Below, piece by piece: positions 62,247 to 64,000 of a DNA stretch of 64,000 bases. The translations under genes and the position numbers were made by a program. The notes beneath the pieces are model-generated. The model did no database searches. It was not told the DNA's origin and was given only the letters and a program-made list of their open reading frames with translations. Each line of letters starts with the position of its first letter. Position 1 is the first letter of the stretch. Source of the DNA: Melioribacter sp051488665 (GTDB lineage: Bacteria > Bacteroidota > Ignavibacteria > Ignavibacteriales > Melioribacteraceae); assembly GCF_051488665.1 (NCBI RefSeq), contig NZ_JBPSEG010000004.1, positions 1 to 64,000 of the forward strand, given 5' to 3'.

Positions 62247-62957
62247 TCACCAACTTCCGCTGGCTCCTCCGCCGCCGAAAGAGCCGCCGCCTCCGCTGAA
62301 GCCTCCACCGCCGAAACCGCCTCCGCCCCAGCCGCCACTTCTTCCGCCTCCCATCGAACCGATAACCAGCCAGGGCAGCAGTCCTCCTCTTTTTCCGCCT
62401 CTGGTTAAAAGCAAAAAGAGAATTATCATTATTATGTAGCCGATCGGAAGTTTTACTTTATCTTTTTCTTCGCGTTTATCGTTCGTATACTCGCCTTTGA
62501 CAGCCATCATAATTGCCGCAATTCCGGATTTAATGCCGGTGTAGTAATCTCCGTTTCTGAAATATGGTCTTACTTCGTTTCGAAGAATCGAACTAGCAAG
62601 CGCGTCCGGCAGCGCCCCTTCCAATCCGTACCCGACTTCAATGCGCATTTTTCGATCCTCTTTTGCAACAAAGAACAAAACGCCGTTGTTTTTTCCGGCT
62701 CTCCCGATTTTATTCTTCTCGGCAACCTCGTAAGTATAATATTCGATCGGATAACCCTGCAAAGAATTTATCATTAGAAATACTATTTGAGTGGAAGTCG
62801 AATCGTCAAAACTTTTTAACAAATAATTCAGCTCGCTCAGCTGCGACTGAGCGAGCGTAGAAGTAAAATCGTTGGCGTAATTTTTTAGCAAAGGTATTTC
62901 CGGCTGCGCCGACAATTGAAATGAAAACAGAAATAATATAAAAGCTATTTTTTTCAT
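62247..62957 (-). CDS. TPM-domain protein with Gly-rich tail
   Basis: The 236-residue protein has a signal peptide (about 1-17) and a TPM domain (about 30-150, with VLFFVAKEDRKMRIEVGYGLEG). A membrane helix follows (about 172-186), then a Gly/Ser/Trp-rich tail with GGGGFGGGG repeats. TPM proteins act in envelope stress or photosystem repair. LemA is 14 bp upstream; the pair is common. The start is the second ATG; the first overlaps by one codon. Confidence 0.85.
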   Translation of the reverse strand: MKKIAFILFLFSFQLSAQPEIPLLKNYANDFTSTLAQSQLSELNYLLKSFDDSTSTQIVFLMINSLQGYPIEYYTYEVAEKNKIGRAGKNNGVLFFVAKEDRKMRIEVGYGLEGALPDALASSILRNEVRPYFRNGDYYTGIKSGIAAIMMAVKGEYTNDKREEKDKVKLPIGYIIMIILFLLLTRGGKRGGLLPWLVIGSMGGGRSGGWGGGGFGGGGFSGGGGSFGGGGASGSW

Positions 62958-62971
62958 CAATAAAAGATTCC

Positions 62972-63577
62972 CTAAAATTGAACTCTGGGAGCTTCTTCAG
63001 CTCCGGTTGCCGCCCGGAAATATTCTTTTTCCTTAAAGCCCGCCATATTGGCAATTAAAGCTGCCGGAAACCGTTTTATTTGCGTGTTGTATTCCTGAAC
63101 CACCTGATTATATTTCATTCTTTCGACTGCAATTCTGTTTTCCGTTCCTTCGAGCTGAGCCTGCAGCTGGAGAAAATTTTCGTTGGCTTTTAATTGCGGA
63201 TAATTTTCCGAAACAACCAACAATCTCGATAATGCGCTGCTCAGTCCGTCCTGAGCCTGCTGGAATTTTCTGAAAGCCTCGGGATCGCTCAACTGGTCGG
63301 GCGAAAGTTTTATTTGACCTACTTTCGCTCTTGCTTCGGTAACCGCTGTATAAGTTTCTTTTTCGAAATTGGCTACGCCTTTTACGGTTTCCACAAGATT
63401 TGGGATCAGATCATATCTCCGTTGATATTGATTTTCCACCTGACTCCATGCCTGATTGACCTTTTCGTTCAATCCGATCAGATTATTATACACGCCCACG
63501 CCCCATCCGACTATAACAAGAATAAGAATTATGATAGCCGCGACAATGCCGAGCGCAATCATTAAACCTTTTTTCAT
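62972..63577 (-). CDS. lemA: LemA-family protein
   Basis: The 201-residue protein has an N-terminal membrane helix (about 6-28). The LemA helical bundle follows, with YNNLIGLNEKVNQAWSQVENQYQRRYDLIPNLVETVK near 30, a VVSENYPQLKANENFLQLQAQLEGTENRIA stretch near 125, and YNTQIKRFP near 168. Function is poorly known. It is paired with the TPM gene. Confidence 0.92.
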   Translation of the reverse strand: MKKGLMIALGIVAAIIILILVIVGWGVGVYNNLIGLNEKVNQAWSQVENQYQRRYDLIPNLVETVKGVANFEKETYTAVTEARAKVGQIKLSPDQLSDPEAFRKFQQAQDGLSSALSRLLVVSENYPQLKANENFLQLQAQLEGTENRIAVERMKYNQVVQEYNTQIKRFPAALIANMAGFKEKEYFRAATGAEEAPRVQF

Positions 63578-63593
63578 CGTACCTCCTGAAATA

Positions 63594-64000
63594 TTAATTT
63601 GTTAGACTTCTCATCGGGGCAGGAATTCTGCCGCCTCTGTTTATAAAACCGGCGCTGCAAAGTTTTTTAACTTCCATTACCGGAGCTTTTCCCAACAGAC
63701 CGCCATAATCTACAAAATCGCCGACCACTTTACCGAAAGCGGGAATTATTCTTACCGCCGTAGTTTTATCGTTAATCACTCCGATAGCCGATTCGTCGGC
63801 GATGATACCGGCGATTGTTTCAACGGGAGTGTCTCCGGGTATAGCGATCATATCGAGACCCACGGAACAAACAGCCGTCATGGCTTCGAGTTTTTCGAGA
63901 GTCAGATTTCCGTTTTGAACCGCCCTAATCATTCCCATATCTTCGCTGACCGGAATAAAAGCTCCGCTGAGTCCTCCCACGGAAGAACTTGCCATCAAGC
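63594..64000 (-). CDS. UPF0210 (PFL-like) protein, 3' end only
   Basis: The C-terminal 134-135 residues of a UPF0210/DUF711 protein are present, with SSVGGLSGAFIPVSEDMGMIRAV and GIIADESAIGVINDKTTAVRIIP. The 5' part lies beyond the window. The family is related to glycyl-radical enzymes by fold, but its activity is unknown. The gene ends 16 bp before lemA's start. Confidence 0.88.
   Translation of the reverse strand, partial: LMASSSVGGLSGAFIPVSEDMGMIRAVQNGNLTLEKLEAMTAVCSVGLDMIAIPGDTPVETIAGIIADESAIGVINDKTTAVRIIPAFGKVVGDFVDYGGLLGKAPVMEVKKLCSAGFINRGGRIPAPMRSLTN

Noticed and set aside
62239..62439. A proline-rich plus-strand frame (PPPP repeats)
   Set aside because: It is the reverse complement of the Gly-rich tail of the TPM gene, not an independent product.
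1..64000. CRISPR array, rRNA operon, prophage or intact insertion sequence
   Set aside because: No regularly spaced repeats, rRNA sequence, phage structural genes or transposase frames were seen.

Overview
The window reads as chromosomal DNA of a Gram-negative bacterium of the Bacteroidota/Chlorobiota (FCB) group, most likely the Ignavibacteria (Melioribacter-like). The group is inferred from several things seen here. There is a secreted protein with a C-terminal sorting domain that opens with an NFPNPFN motif, a full Bat operon, a bacillithiol-type glycosyltransferase (BshA), an 8-Fe ferredoxin of the green-sulfur-bacterial type, and at least one promoter matching the Bacteroidota TTG-N20-TAnnTTTG pattern. 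The genus is not proven by the sequence.

Region 1 (1 to about 8.8 kb) is an accessory zone. It holds a lone Mrr-type restriction endonuclease, a decayed higBA toxin-antitoxin pair with its palindromic operator still intact, a DUF1772-like membrane protein, an NlpC/P60-like lipoprotein, a frameshifted membrane protein, a serine beta-lactamase-fold enzyme, an orphan lipoprotein and a PH-domain-like membrane protein. Two 279-bp direct repeats (994-1272 and 8387-8665, about 93% identical, no gaps) bracket most of it. Each sits just upstream of the start codon of an unrelated accessory gene, and the right-hand copy lies next to a tRNA-Arg(CCT) gene.

Region 2 (8.8-17.5 kb, mostly minus strand) carries MgtE, a CoA-acylating-type aldehyde dehydrogenase with an encapsulation-peptide-like tail, a LytS/LytTR two-component pair with two LiaF-like membrane proteins, and a THEP1-type NTPase. 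The NTPase overlaps a membrane-protein gene interrupted by one in-frame amber codon. A small CMD/AhpD-like protein follows.

Region 3 (17.6-32.4 kb, mostly plus strand) has nucleotide-sugar genes (galE, rfbC, ugd), a DUF3052-YdeI fusion, an unusual Rossmann protein, a ptsN-hisS-orf-rlmB operon, bshA, a PfkB kinase, an rfbD-like reductase and a large DUF3160 secreted protein.

Region 4 (52.9 down to 32.4 kb, minus strand) is one tightly packed run of 23 genes spanning 20.5 kb. It starts with moxR-DUF58-orf-batA-batB-batC-batD-batE, then an M48 protease, an orf, a VWA lipoprotein and gatC. It continues with kdsB, a B12-binding protein, an acyltransferase-like protein, ruvB, kdsA, kdsC, an orf, kdsD, lptC, an OstA/LptA-like gene and lptB. 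Together these cover Kdo synthesis and LPS transport, coupled to an envelope-stress/VWA module.

Region 5 (53-64 kb) contains a class II aldolase that looks like a lipoprotein beside an AbgT transporter, a lipocalin, a DUF1028 protein, an FKBP isomerase, trxB, queG, a Rieske protein with an MBL hydrolase, an endonuclease/exonuclease/phosphatase lipoprotein, a ferredoxin, a TPM protein with LemA, and the 3' end of a UPF0210 gene running off the window.

No CRISPR array, rRNA, phage or intact insertion sequence was seen. The best leads are the repeat-bracketed island, the cluster of interrupted genes, the amber-interrupted gene beside THEP1, and the lipoprotein aldolase.
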